This document shows positions 1-9,109 of a stretch of DNA of 64,000 nt, piece after piece (the first letter of the stretch is position 1; each line of letters opens with the position of its first letter). This DNA is from Veillonella sp. (GTDB lineage: Bacteria > Bacillota > Negativicutes > Veillonellales > Veillonellaceae): the NCBI RefSeq assembly GCF_018364065.1, contig NZ_JAGZMO010000007.1:26796-90795 (forward strand), in the 5' to 3' direction. The notes below the pieces were generated by a model. That model saw only the letters and a program-made list of their open reading frames with translations. It made no database searches and was not told where the DNA came from. A program made the position numbers and the translations under genes.

Positions 1-371
1 ACTTCACGTTGGCGCAACGCACTGACTTCATCTTCCAGAACCAGAATTTCCGTCATTTTACGCAAAATGTTACCGTAAATAGTTACCTGTTGCGGATCAC
101 CTGTAATGCCGATAACCGCAATCATTTCACCATTTACATGGACCGGCACATTGATGCCCGGCCGGGTGCCTTCATAGGAGTCTTCCGGAGATACTATGAG
201 CATCTGATTCTTTTCGACAACCGTCTTAGCCCCTGCATGGAAAGTCCCAACACGCTTAGGGTCCGTGCTGGCAATAATGACACAGTCCGTGTCAATAAAG
301 TTAATGTCCTGTTTTATAATAGACTTCATACTTTCAACTATATTTTGCGCTAATTGAATCGATACTTTCAT
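1..371 (-). CDS. cdaR: CdaR-type sugar-diacid regulator, N-terminal part (runs off window)
   Basis: The minus strand is open from an ATG at 371 to the window edge and encodes about 123 residues of a sugar-diacid recognition domain. It starts MKVSIQLAQNIVESM and contains GINVPVHVNGEMIAVIGI and GDPQQVTIYGNIL, which are typical of the CdaR (SdaR) N-terminus. The C-terminal HTH part lies outside the window. Known CdaR proteins activate glucarate, galactarate and glycerate genes in response to these diacids or glycerate. The gene is divergent from the LarA-like gene and lies beside a complete glucarate/galactarate set, so it is very likely the local activator. The start is preceded by a purine-rich GGAAGTTACTC stretch on the minus strand. 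Confidence 0.85.
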   Translation of the reverse strand, partial: MKVSIQLAQNIVESMKSIIKQDINFIDTDCVIIASTDPKRVGTFHAGAKTVVEKNQMLIVSPEDSYEGTRPGINVPVHVNGEMIAVIGITGDPQQVTIYGNILRKMTEILVLEDEVSALRQRE

Positions 372-606
372 GAGTAACTTCCTTTCCCACTTCAGGTCAA
401 GTGTAACGTGGATTTCTCCTTAATTATAGACTAGGACACAAAGAAATACAAATCTGTATCCGTATTTAATGTATTTTATTTAGTATATAGACTATAAGTC
501 TGTAAGAAATAGTCAAAATTCTTAGTCCTTGTAAAATAGCCCCTATATTGCGCCAGTGGTATAGTTATATTGAGTTATTGTAATTCATCAGAAAGGACTT
601 GATTAT
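372..606. promoter_or_regulatory. Divergent promoter region between cdaR and the LarA-like gene
   Basis: AT-rich 235-base gap that must hold both divergent promoters. I see a Shine-Dalgarno-like AGAAAGGAC ahead of the ATG at 607. No confident operator palindrome stands out. Location suggests CdaR acts here, but that is inference. Confidence 0.4.
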
Positions 607-1914
607 ATGAACCTGGGACGTACGTCTATCATTTCCGACTTATTGAAAGACATAAAAATTCCACGCATGTTCTATGCAAAACAAACATTTCCTCGTCCTC
701 TAATCGCCAAGGAAGATATTCCGAAGGTCGTCTTCGAGGAACTGAGCAAGCCGAATATTGCGCCCCTCATCAAAGAAGGTGCCAACCTGGCCATTACAGC
801 CGGCAGCCGTGGCATTGCCAACGTAGATATTATTACGAAAGCCATTGTAGATTATTGTAAATCCCGCGGCGCCAAACCATTCATCGTACCCGCTATGGGC
901 AGTCACGGCGGCGCTACCGCCGAAGGTCAGGTAGAACTCTTGGCCGGCTACAACATTACGGACGCCACTATGGGTTGCCCGATCCGTTCCTCCATGGAAA
1001 CCGTTTTACTGGGCTACTCCGAATTCAACCGCCCTGTATATCTGGACAAGATTGCCTACGAATCGGACGGTATCATCGTATCGTGCCGCTTGAAAATGCA
1101 CAACGCCTTCCGCGGACCTTATGAAAGCGGTCCTTGTAAAATGATGGTAGTCGGTCTGGGTAAACAGATGGGCGCCGAAAGCGTTCATGCGGACGGCATG
1201 GACCGCATCGCGCAGAATCTTCCGGCCAATGCTAAAGTGATTTTAGAGAAAGCACCGATTCTGCTAGCCATTCCTTGTATGGAAAATGCTTACGATGAAA
1301 CTTGTAAAATTGAAGCCATTCACCACGACGATATTCTTACGCGCGAACCGGAGCTTCTAAAATATGCTGCCGGCAATATGCCAAAAATCCTCGTCAACGA
1401 AGGTGATGTGCTCATCGTCGATATGATTGGCAAGAACTTCAGTGGCACCGGCGTGGATCCTAACATTACAGGTACCTTCTCCACCCCTTATGCAACAGGC
1501 GGCGTAAAAGTACAGCGCACCTGCATGCTCGATTTAACACCGCAGTCTCACGGCAACGGTCTCGGCATCGGCTTGGCCGACATTATTACGAAACGCCTCT
1601 TCGATAAACTGGATCTGGACGCCATGTATCCGAACTGCTTAACGAGCACCGTACTGCGCTCCGCTGTGATTCCAATTATCTTGCGCACCGACAAGGAAAC
1701 TATTCAGGGCTGCATCCGCACCTTGAACAAAGTGGACAAGGAACATGCGCGCGTTATCCGCATTCCGAACAGCCTTCACATCGGCAAGATTATGTTATCC
1801 GAAGCGTACTACGAAGACGTTAAAAACGGTCGTTACGAACATCTGGAAGCATTGAGCGAACCAATGGAACTGACCTTCAACGAAGATGGCGAATTGACCA
1901 CACCGTTAGAGTAA
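607..1914 (+). CDS. LarA-family (DUF2088) nickel-pincer hydroxyacid racemase homologue
   Basis: 435-residue protein of the lactate-racemase (LarA) superfamily. Positions matching the catalytic set of LarA can be seen: R68 (SRG), H100 (GSHGG), H165 (KMHNAF), K178 (SGPCK) and H194 (ESVH). The K178-H194 spacing of 16 equals that of LarA K184-H200, so it probably binds the nickel pincer nucleotide (NPN) cofactor. LarA itself racemises lactate; homologues act on other 2-hydroxyacids. The substrate cannot be read from sequence, but its position between cdaR and glucarate genes points to a sugar acid or hydroxydiacid rather than lactate. No larB, larC or larE lies in the window. A terminator follows the stop. 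Confidence 0.75.
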   Translation: MNLGRTSIISDLLKDIKIPRMFYAKQTFPRPLIAKEDIPKVVFEELSKPNIAPLIKEGANLAITAGSRGIANVDIITKAIVDYCKSRGAKPFIVPAMGSHGGATAEGQVELLAGYNITDATMGCPIRSSMETVLLGYSEFNRPVYLDKIAYESDGIIVSCRLKMHNAFRGPYESGPCKMMVVGLGKQMGAESVHADGMDRIAQNLPANAKVILEKAPILLAIPCMENAYDETCKIEAIHHDDILTREPELLKYAAGNMPKILVNEGDVLIVDMIGKNFSGTGVDPNITGTFSTPYATGGVKVQRTCMLDLTPQSHGNGLGIGLADIITKRLFDKLDLDAMYPNCLTSTVLRSAVIPIILRTDKETIQGCIRTLNKVDKEHARVIRIPNSLHIGKIMLSEAYYEDVKNGRYEHLEALSEPMELTFNEDGELTTPLE

Positions 1915-1951
1915 AGTCGTCCGTAACGTTCCAATTAAATCAACTATATGA

Positions 1952-1981
1952 GCAGGAGCTCCTCGGGGCACCTGCCTTTTT
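1952..1981 (+). terminator. Rho-independent terminator after the LarA-like gene
   Basis: GCAGG at 1952-1956 pairs with CCTGC at 1971-1975 around a GC-rich loop, followed by a T-run at 1977-1981. Confidence 0.6.
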
Positions 1982-2005
1982 ATTTCCAGTTACAAGCCCC
2001 TAAAA

Positions 2006-2040
2006 AAAGAAATCCCTAGTTGTTACTAAGGATTTCTTTT
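2006..2040. terminator. Bidirectional terminator between convergent genes
   Basis: Long hairpin: AAAGAAATCC (2006-2015) pairs with GGATTTCTTT (2030-2039), with an inner TAGT/ACTA stem. An A-run on one side and a T-run on the other suit termination of both the LarA-like gene and garK. Confidence 0.75.
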
Positions 2041-2348
2041 TTGCACTTATTATTATAGAGGTTATATCTCATGTATTGCACTTGGTGTATCCCGTAATAG
2101 ATGCCATCTTAGCGACTCACTGAGCCGTGTATAGGTATTACTCCGTAATTCACTTTCCATGACTTGCAGGATTTAGTTAAAGATTCGTTTCAGGTAATTT
2201 GTAGGTAAGTTTAGGATTTGAGTAGGTTTTAGTTAACAAATGATTCTATTAACAATGGTTTCATTAACAAATCGAGTTTACGAGGTTCGTACGATGTACG
2301 ATGCATCTCGTGTTCGTGTATAAGATATAATCTGATATAATCCGTTAA
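2041..2348. other. Intergenic gap downstream of garK
   Basis: No gene seen. Around 2233-2285 there is a degenerate direct repeat of TTAACAAATG-like units of about 15 bases (three copies), and 2190-2232 holds TAGGTTT/TAGGATT-like repeats. No promoter is needed here because both flanking genes converge. Confidence 0.4.
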
Positions 2349-3491
2349 TTAAGCTAAGGCAGCTAATTTCATGATACGGCCGATGGAGCGACCTGCGCCC
2401 TGAGCCAACGGAATTACTTCTTTCATAGCATAGTCCAACTGCATTGGCTCATTGACGATATCCAATACAAGGGAAATACCTTTTTCATATACGGTTTCTG
2501 TGCCTAAGGCCACACCGCCCACAACAGCGATAACCGGAATTTCATATTTCTGAGCAGCCAGGGCCACACCGATAGGTGCTTTTCCGAACGCCGTCTGGTT
2601 GTCCATGCGACCTTCGCCGGTAATGACGAGGGATGCGCCTTTAATATTTTCTTCCATGCGGATTAATTCCATAACCGCATCAATACCGCTTTTCTTATGA
2701 GCTTTTGCGAACGCCATCATACCGGCGCCTAAGCCGCCTGCCGCACCTGCACCCGGTACATCGAGTACATCGACGCCCAAGTCGCGAAGCAGACAATCCG
2801 CATAATGATGCAAATAAGAATCCAGTTGTGCTTTCATATCTTCATCGGCACCTTTTTGGCCGCCGAAGATGTAGGAAGCACCGTTAGGTCCGCAAAGCGG
2901 GTTATTTACGTCACACAAAATAGTAAATTTCACTTTGCCGATACGAGGGTCCATTTGGGATACGTCGATTTTATCCAATTGTCCCAATGATTCCGCTGCA
3001 GGAGGTAATTCCTTGCCGTCTTTGTCGAGGAACTTCACGCCCCATGCACAGGCAAGGCCCATACCGCCGTCATTGGTGGCACTGCCGCCAATACCCATAT
3101 AGATTTCGCGGGCCCCTTTATCGATGGCATCCAGTACAAGCTGGCCTGTACCGTAAGTGGATGCTTTTAAAGGATTCAATTTTTCTTTCGGCACCAAGGT
3201 GATCCCTGATGCTGCCGACATTTCAAGGATGGCTATATCGCCATCAATCATACCATACTTTGCATCGACTTCATCCCCTAGAGGGCCTGACACTTTCGAT
3301 GTATGGTACACTCCGTCACGAGCAGTTACAATAGCATCCACAGTGCCTTCACCGCCATCCGCAATGGGAATGGTGGTGAATTCAACGTTCGGCACTACTG
3401 TGGAAATACCCGTTTGTACGGCTGCGGCAATATCAACACTGGAAGCACTTCCCTTGAAGGAGTCAATGGCTAATACTACTTTCTTTTTCAT
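2349..3491 (-). CDS. garK: Glycerate 2-kinase (GarK/GlxK family)
   Basis: 380 residues, the usual length for the GarK/GlxK glycerate kinase family. Starts MKKKVVLAIDSFKGS; conserved blocks are ADGGEGT (about residues 45-51), MGIGGSATNDGGMG (about 130-145) and the C-terminal TGEGRMDNQTAFGKAP. Family members phosphorylate D-glycerate with ATP, giving 2-phosphoglycerate in enterobacterial GarK. It is the last gene of the diacid island, 23 bases after the upstream lyase gene, so the two are probably cotranscribed. It would consume the glycerate produced by GarR. The start is supported by CAGGAG upstream. Confidence 0.93.
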   Translation of the reverse strand: MKKKVVLAIDSFKGSASSVDIAAAVQTGISTVVPNVEFTTIPIADGGEGTVDAIVTARDGVYHTSKVSGPLGDEVDAKYGMIDGDIAILEMSAASGITLVPKEKLNPLKASTYGTGQLVLDAIDKGAREIYMGIGGSATNDGGMGLACAWGVKFLDKDGKELPPAAESLGQLDKIDVSQMDPRIGKVKFTILCDVNNPLCGPNGASYIFGGQKGADEDMKAQLDSYLHHYADCLLRDLGVDVLDVPGAGAAGGLGAGMMAFAKAHKKSGIDAVMELIRMEENIKGASLVITGEGRMDNQTAFGKAPIGVALAAQKYEIPVIAVVGGVALGTETVYEKGISLVLDIVNEPMQLDYAMKEVIPLAQGAGRSIGRIMKLAALA

Positions 3492-3514
3492 TCACATCGT
3501 CTCCTGTACAAATT

Positions 3515-4426
3515 TTATTTTTTAGGTAAAATACCTGCATCAGTCAATTCTTTATCAAAGATGCTTACAACGGCTTCCGGAGATGGCAAGCTTGGACGAA
3601 CAGAGTCGCCTACTTCAAGGCCAATCATGTTGCACATTACTTTAGTTGCAACCGGGAAGCTGGCTTTATCCTGGCTCAAGCGAATTGGGTTGATAAATTC
3701 CTGAGCTTCGCGAGCAGCCTGCATGTTGCCTGCTTCGAATTCTTTGAAAATGCGAACTGTTTCTTCAGGCATAACTTGTGCGATGGAGCAAACGCCGCCG
3801 TCAGCACCTACGCAAAGGCTGGCATATACCAAAGTGTCTTTGCCGCCGAAGATTTTGAATGGTTTGAATTTCGTACGACGAAGGAATTCCTGTAACAAGG
3901 AAATATCGCCGCTGGAGTCTTTCATACCAACGATGTTTTCGTTGTTGCGAGCTACAGTTTCAACTACATTTGGAGAAATGAAGTAACCTGTACGGCCCGG
4001 ATTGTTGTAAAGAAGAACAGGGAAATCTTTGCTTACTGCTTTAGCGATTGTATCAAAGTGTAAAGTCAATTCCTGTTCAGTTAATTTTAAGAACATTGGC
4101 TGTAAAATGGAAATGCCGAATGCTTTATGACGTTCTGCCATTTTAGCCAAGCGTACGCAAGTTTTAGTACGGATAGCACCGATACCGAAGAGTACAGGTA
4201 CACGGCCGTTTACGTATTCCAATACATGTTTCAAAGTAGATTCCATTTCTTCTTCGCTGAACATGTAGAATTCGCCATTACTGCCGAATAACAAGATGCC
4301 GCTTACGCCGCCATTAATACAACGATCGATAATTTCATCCAATTTTGGAAGATCGATTTCTTCGTTTTTATCTACCGGTGTAATAATCGGTACCATTATA
4401 CCTCTGATTTTATCTAAATTTTCCAT
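3515..4426 (-). CDS. DapA/NAL-family lyase, probable 5-keto-4-deoxy-glucarate aldolase
   Basis: 303-residue TIM-barrel protein of the dihydrodipicolinate synthase/N-acetylneuraminate lyase family. The Schiff-base lysine is K169 (GMKDSSGD) and the catalytic tyrosine Y140 (LLYNNPGRTGY); a GSNGE motif replaces the GTTGE of DapA. The frame extends 18 codons upstream, but the ATG at 4426 (MENLDK) has AGAAGG at good spacing and starts where family members start. In this cluster GudD and GarD make 5-keto-4-deoxyglucarate and GarR consumes tartronate semialdehyde, yet no GarL-type aldolase is present. This enzyme is therefore the best candidate to split 5-keto-4-deoxyglucarate to pyruvate and tartronate semialdehyde. 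The alternative is the KdgD reaction, giving 2-oxoglutarate semialdehyde. Confidence 0.8.
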   Translation of the reverse strand: MENLDKIRGIMVPIITPVDKNEEIDLPKLDEIIDRCINGGVSGILLFGSNGEFYMFSEEEMESTLKHVLEYVNGRVPVLFGIGAIRTKTCVRLAKMAERHKAFGISILQPMFLKLTEQELTLHFDTIAKAVSKDFPVLLYNNPGRTGYFISPNVVETVARNNENIVGMKDSSGDISLLQEFLRRTKFKPFKIFGGKDTLVYASLCVGADGGVCSIAQVMPEETVRIFKEFEAGNMQAAREAQEFINPIRLSQDKASFPVATKVMCNMIGLEVGDSVRPSLPSPEAVVSIFDKELTDAGILPKK

Positions 4427-4599
4427 GATTATACCTTCTTTTCTATTATTGCCCGGAGGCATCAAATATCCTTTCCGCAACCAGGCACACTTACCACCGC
4501 AGCTTTGTCTGACGGTTCCCTTAGATCATGCATGGTTGCGTAGGAGGATATATTCAATTCTTGCGGATTATGAATATTCGTTCGTCTATGAATTATGGA

Positions 4600-5922
4600 T
4601 TAGCGAACCATACAAGGTTTCTTAGGATCGAATTTCCAATCTTTAATGTAGTACTGCATGCCTTTTGCATCGTCGCGAGCGCCACAGTTGTTTTCTACAT
4701 ATAATCTGTGAGCATCTTCAACGCGTTTCATATCAACTTCGATACCAAGACCGATGTCGGTAGGTTTTACATGAATTTTGCCGTCCACGATTTTGTGAGC
4801 GTTCTTAGTGAGGTCCTGACCATCCTGCCAGATCCAGTGGGAGTCGATAGCAGTGATTTCACCAGGCGCTGCAGCCGCTACGTTAGCAACCATAGCCAAG
4901 GAAATGTCGAAATGGTTATTGGAATGGCAACCCCAAGTTAAGTTGAATTCATGGCACATTTGAGATACGCGCACAGAACCGGACATTGTCCAGAAATGAG
5001 GGTCAGCCAAAGGAATAGATACACTTTGTAAAATTACGGAGTGTTGCATTTGACGCCAATCAGTGGCAATCATGTTAGTTGCTGTTGGTAAGCCGGTACG
5101 ACGGCGGAACTCAGCCATGATTTCACGACCGGAGAAACCGTTTTCAGCACCGCATGGATCTTCGCAGTATGCCAAGATACCATGTTTATCTTTACAAAGT
5201 TCAACAGCTTCTTCTAAAGACCATGCACCGTTAGGATCAAGCGTAATGCGTGCATCAGGGAACTCTTCGTGAAGCGCTACGATAGCTTTCATTTCTTCTG
5301 CACCGGAGAATACGCCGCCTTTTAATTTGAAATCTTTGAAACCGTAGCGTTTTTGAGCTGCTTTAGCAAGTGCTACAACTGCTTCAGGAGTAACTGCTTC
5401 TTTACGACGAATACGGCCCCAGTCATCGCTGTTGTCGTCGTTGTCGATATAAGGCATATCAGTTAAATCTTTGTTGCCTACATAGAACAAGTAACCAAGC
5501 ATAGTTACATATTCACGTTGTTGGCCATTGCCAAGTAATGCAGCTACAGGCACTTTAAATTCTTTACCCAATAAATCGAGGTAGCAGGATTCGATAGCTG
5601 TTACAGCATGTACTGTAGTGCGAAGGTCGAATGTCTGCAAGCCGCGGCCGCCTTTATCGCGGTCAGCGAATTCATGCTGAATGCGGGACAATACGTTTTT
5701 GTATTCGCCCAATGTGCTGCCTACTACGAATTTTTTAGCTTCTTCCAAAGTGTCGGTGATTTTTTTACCGCCCGGTACTTCGCCAACACCGATTTCATCT
5801 TTATCAGATGTAAGTACTACGATATTTCTTGTAAAAAATGCTCCATGAGCACCACTTAAGTTTAACAACATGCTGTCGTAACCTGCGACAGGATATACAT
5901 CCATTTTTACAATCTTAGTCAT
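4600..5922 (-). CDS. gudD: Glucarate dehydratase (enolase superfamily)
   Basis: 440 residues. The enolase-superfamily glucarate dehydratase signatures are visible in order: FTRNIVVL, the KxK motif in FKLKGG, metal ligands in LDPNGAW, YCEDPCG and TNMIATDWRQ, ADPHFW, and the catalytic His in CHSNNHFD. It dehydrates D-glucarate (or L-idarate) to 5-keto-4-deoxyglucarate in the cytoplasm. The ATG at 5922 (MTKIVKMD) is preferred over one 21 bases upstream because AGAAGGGA lies at normal distance. It has its own 570-base upstream gap with a terminator, so it may start a transcript with the lyase gene and garK. Confidence 0.95.
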   Translation of the reverse strand: MTKIVKMDVYPVAGYDSMLLNLSGAHGAFFTRNIVVLTSDKDEIGVGEVPGGKKITDTLEEAKKFVVGSTLGEYKNVLSRIQHEFADRDKGGRGLQTFDLRTTVHAVTAIESCYLDLLGKEFKVPVAALLGNGQQREYVTMLGYLFYVGNKDLTDMPYIDNDDNSDDWGRIRRKEAVTPEAVVALAKAAQKRYGFKDFKLKGGVFSGAEEMKAIVALHEEFPDARITLDPNGAWSLEEAVELCKDKHGILAYCEDPCGAENGFSGREIMAEFRRRTGLPTATNMIATDWRQMQHSVILQSVSIPLADPHFWTMSGSVRVSQMCHEFNLTWGCHSNNHFDISLAMVANVAAAAPGEITAIDSHWIWQDGQDLTKNAHKIVDGKIHVKPTDIGLGIEVDMKRVEDAHRLYVENNCGARDDAKGMQYYIKDWKFDPKKPCMVR

Positions 5923-6492
5923 AGTTATTTCCCTTCTGTACAATTACGTGTACATCTTAAAGAATGAAGTTGTATTAAGACTGCTCCTCCGGCAGTCTTT
6001 CGATTGTTGACGCATCCCGGTGACTTAGTTAACAGGTTGTCACCGGTGCATCAACAGTACTACGAGTTGACCTATGACTTTATTATATACTTCCTATGTC
6101 CTAGGTGATACATTCACCAATACAAAAAACTGATGATTGGTATACCAAAGACTGTTACCTGTAACAATAAATTATCTAATTAACTCCGATTAAAACTAAA
6201 ATCTTCGTTCTACCCTAGTTCTATAGCATAATTACGTGCAACAAAAAGTAATCACTCCCCCAATTAATCATGTTAACACGTCCCTCTTCATTACAGCAAC
6301 CGAAGATGGCTTTCATCGTTACAGACAAAAAAGCAAGCCCCCCGCCGAGGCGGAGGGCTTACTTCTAAAGGGATACATGTTTGGACTGAATACAGCCATA
6401 TAACAAATGCTTGCGCATTCGCACACAATTTTGCAAATACTATTTACACTCTAACGATTAAATATTATTTACGTGATACAGAACAAATCGGA
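5923..6492. promoter_or_regulatory. Long upstream region of gudD
   Basis: No gene. A perfect 8-bp hairpin AAGACTGC/GCAGTCTT lies at 5976-5999. A second inverted repeat, CGGTGAC/GTCACCG, lies at about 6018-6043. The garR terminator is at 6327-6360. The two inverted repeats upstream of gudD are candidates for a regulatory leader or CdaR-related control; no family was recognised. Confidence 0.45.
6327..6360 (-). terminator. Terminator after garR
   Basis: On the minus strand AAGCCCTCCGCC and GGCGGGGGGCTT form a GC-rich hairpin (6335-6360), followed by GCTTTTTT (6327-6334). Confidence 0.85.
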
Positions 6493-7377
6493 TTATTTGT
6501 CCAAAGTAGTGTTGTTCATTTTTTCGAAGTAATGAAGAAGTTTGGAGTGATCGCGGTCACCGAAACCGTCGTTCTTAACAGCTTGCATCATTTCCATAAC
6601 TTGTGCACAGAATGGAACTGCAGTGTGTAAGGAATGAGCTGCATCAAGAGCGTTCTGTAAGTCTTTGATGTGAAGGTCGATACGGAAACCAGGGTTGAAG
6701 TTGCGATCAAGCATCATTGGAGCTTTAGCGTTCATAACATTGCTGCCTGCCAAGCCGCCTTTGATAGCTTCGAATACTAATGCAGGATCAACATTGGCGT
6801 TTTTAGCAAGAACGAAAGCTTCGCTTACTGCGGCAATGTTAACTGCTACGATGATCTGGTTGGATAATTTAGTTACGTTACCGGCACCAACATCACCAAC
6901 ACGTACTACGGAACCGGCCATAGCTTTTAACAAATCATAGAATTTGTCGAAAGTTTCTTGTTTGCCGCCAACCATTACGGAAATAGTACCGGCAATAGCG
7001 CCAGGTTCGCCACCGGATACAGGAGCATCCATGAATTCTACGCCTTGTTCAGCTAATTGTTTAGCAAAACGTTGGCTTTCTACAGGGTTGATGGAGCTCA
7101 TGTCGATTACAGTTGCGCCTTTTTTAAGACCTTCAGCAGCACCATTTTCGCCGAACAATACTTCGTCAACTTGTGGGGAGTTTGGAACCATAGTGATAAG
7201 AACGTCAACTTGTTCGCCTACTTCTTTAGCAGTAGCTGCGCCTTTAGCACCAAGAGCTTCCATTTCTTTAATAGTTTCTACATTCAATGTATTTACTACA
7301 ACGTCATAACCTTTTTTCAATAAGTTGGCACACATTGGTTTACCCATGATGCCTAATCCGATAAAACCGACTTTCAT
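6493..7377 (-). CDS. garR: Tartronate semialdehyde reductase (2-hydroxy-3-oxopropionate reductase)
   Basis: 294 residues, typical of the beta-hydroxyacid dehydrogenase family. The N-terminal GLGIMGKPM is the dinucleotide-binding glycine loop, DAPVSGG (about residues 117-123) is the substrate-binding motif, and GNVTKLSNQ carries the catalytic lysine. It reduces tartronate semialdehyde to D-glycerate with NAD(P)H. Start MKVGFIG follows AAAGGG. The flanking dehydratases and glycerate kinase make GarR the likely identity, rather than a 3-hydroxyisobutyrate dehydrogenase. Confidence 0.92.
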   Translation of the reverse strand: MKVGFIGLGIMGKPMCANLLKKGYDVVVNTLNVETIKEMEALGAKGAATAKEVGEQVDVLITMVPNSPQVDEVLFGENGAAEGLKKGATVIDMSSINPVESQRFAKQLAEQGVEFMDAPVSGGEPGAIAGTISVMVGGKQETFDKFYDLLKAMAGSVVRVGDVGAGNVTKLSNQIIVAVNIAAVSEAFVLAKNANVDPALVFEAIKGGLAGSNVMNAKAPMMLDRNFNPGFRIDLHIKDLQNALDAAHSLHTAVPFCAQVMEMMQAVKNDGFGDRDHSKLLHYFEKMNNTTLDK

Positions 7378-7637
7378 TGAATAACACCCTTTCTTCTTAC
7401 AGAACTTAATATTTGTGTTTAAGATTATCTAAGTCTAACAATCTAATATAGTTATATTATAATGTGTTACAGTCATCCTTGCTATGTTCTCCGTAACATA
7501 TTACAACCTCTTTCAGCGGTCAAAGCCTATGATATGAGGAATAAATTATGAATTAGAGAACTAATTTCGAGCTAATCAGAGACCAATATCTCAATTCTAA
7601 CTGACCAATGAGATGTTAATAACAACCTACGTATAAA
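7378..7637. promoter_or_regulatory. Gap between gudX-like gene and garR
   Basis: AT-rich 260 bases. A TGTTAC/GTAACA inverted repeat with a 22-base spacer lies around 7465-7498 upstream of garR. No strong terminator is seen. Confidence 0.3.
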
Positions 7638-8978
7638 TTAGCGTACTAAGCAAGGTTTCTTGGAATCAAATTTCCAATCTTTGATTAAGTATTGCATCGC
7701 AATGCTGTCATCGCGGTCATGGCTCTTCATGGATTTATACAATTCATTAGCTTTCATGACTTTATCCATGTCAACTTCGAAGCCTAAACCAGGTTTGTCC
7801 GGAATCTGGATGAAACCGTTTTCAATCTTGTAAGGTGCTTTCGTAAGTTCCTGACCGTCCTGCCAAATCCAGTGCGTATCGATTGGCGTAATATTGCCGG
7901 GAGCCGCAGCCGCACATTGTGCGAAGATAGCCAAGGAAATGTCGAAATGGTTATTGGAGTGAGAACCCCAAGTTAAGCCCCAATCGTTCAACACTTGCGC
8001 AATGCGAACGGAACCGTTCATCGTCCAGAAATGAGGATCCGCCAATACAATATCTACAGCGCGTAAGGATACGGCATGATAGAATTGACGCCAGTCGGTG
8101 GCAATCATGTTAGTTGCTACGCGATGCTGTGTGGCATTTTTGTATTCGCACATAATTTCACGGCTGGAAAAACCTTTTTCAGGACCGCATGGATCTTCCG
8201 CATAGGTAAGGATGCCATGTAAATCTTCAGTCAATTCGATGGCTTCCTTCAAGGACCAGGCCCCGTTAGGGTCAATGTTGATGCGAGCTTCAGGGAAGGC
8301 TTTCTTCAATGCCTTGATGGCTTTGATTTCTTCTTTCCCTTCAAGAACACCGCCTTTTAGTTTAAAGTTGGTGAAACCGTATTTATCCTGCAATGCTTTC
8401 GCCTGAGCCACGATAGCTTCCGGTGTGAGCATTTCCTGACGGCGCATGCGGAACCAAGGATCAGTGCTGTCAGATTCATCCAAATAAGGTAAATCTGTTT
8501 TGTTCTTATCTGATACATAGAACAGGTAACCTAATACAGGTACGCTGTCGCGCTGTTTGCCATCGCCTAAAAGTTCGCAAACAGGAAGGTCCATATACTG
8601 ACCTAAGAGGTCGAGCATGGCACATTCCACAGCCCCTTCGGAGCGTACAACGAACTTCAAGTTTTTCAAGTCCAGTCCTTGCAAACCTTCGCCGTCATTG
8701 CCGCCGGCCTGCCAGGCACCGCGACGCATAGACTCAACAACGCTACGGTAACGGCCGATTTCCTGACCCACTACTAATGGTTTGCAGCTTTCAAGACTTT
8801 TAGCAATGTCTTCGCCGCCGTGAGTTTCCCCTACACCGATGTGACCCAATTCATCTTTTAAAATAATCAGGTTACGTGTGAAATGCGGTGCATGGGCGCC
8901 ACTCAATGTCATGGCCATGCTGTCATAACCGGCCACAGGAATTACAGTCATCTCAACTACTTTTGGTGTCTTACTCAT
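7638..8978 (-). CDS. gudX: Second glucarate dehydratase paralogue (GudX-like)
   Basis: 446 residues, colinear with the GudD at 4600-5922. It keeps all visible catalytic motifs: FKLKGG, IDPNGAW, YAEDPCG, TNMIATDWRQ, ADPHFW and SHSNNHFD. Enterobacteria also carry a gudX paralogue next to gudD. Here the active-site motifs look intact, so it is probably an active dehydratase, perhaps with a different diacid preference; the specificity cannot be read from sequence. It lies downstream of garD with 131 bases between and starts MSKTPKV after AAAGGA. Confidence 0.88.
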   Translation of the reverse strand: MSKTPKVVEMTVIPVAGYDSMAMTLSGAHAPHFTRNLIILKDELGHIGVGETHGGEDIAKSLESCKPLVVGQEIGRYRSVVESMRRGAWQAGGNDGEGLQGLDLKNLKFVVRSEGAVECAMLDLLGQYMDLPVCELLGDGKQRDSVPVLGYLFYVSDKNKTDLPYLDESDSTDPWFRMRRQEMLTPEAIVAQAKALQDKYGFTNFKLKGGVLEGKEEIKAIKALKKAFPEARINIDPNGAWSLKEAIELTEDLHGILTYAEDPCGPEKGFSSREIMCEYKNATQHRVATNMIATDWRQFYHAVSLRAVDIVLADPHFWTMNGSVRIAQVLNDWGLTWGSHSNNHFDISLAIFAQCAAAAPGNITPIDTHWIWQDGQELTKAPYKIENGFIQIPDKPGLGFEVDMDKVMKANELYKSMKSHDRDDSIAMQYLIKDWKFDSKKPCLVR

Positions 8979-9051
8979 ATGTGTGTCCTTTCATATGCGT
9001 ATGCATAATTTAACTTAGGATCGATACATTGACATACAAAATTATCTAAAA

Positions 9052-9084
9052 TTAATACGCTGAGAGTATCAGCGTATTAATTCA
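9052..9084 (-). terminator. Hairpin between garD and the gudX-like gene
   Basis: Nearly perfect inverted repeat TTAATACGCTGA/TCAGCGTATTAA around a short loop. The T-tail is weak, so it may be a partial terminator or a processing/stability element. Confidence 0.5.
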
Positions 9085-9109
9085 GAATTATTTCAAATTA
9101 ACCTGCCAA

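Noticed and set aside
2705..3525. Plus-strand frames opposite garK
   Set aside because: Antisense shadows of a well-supported glycerate kinase gene; no independent start signals.
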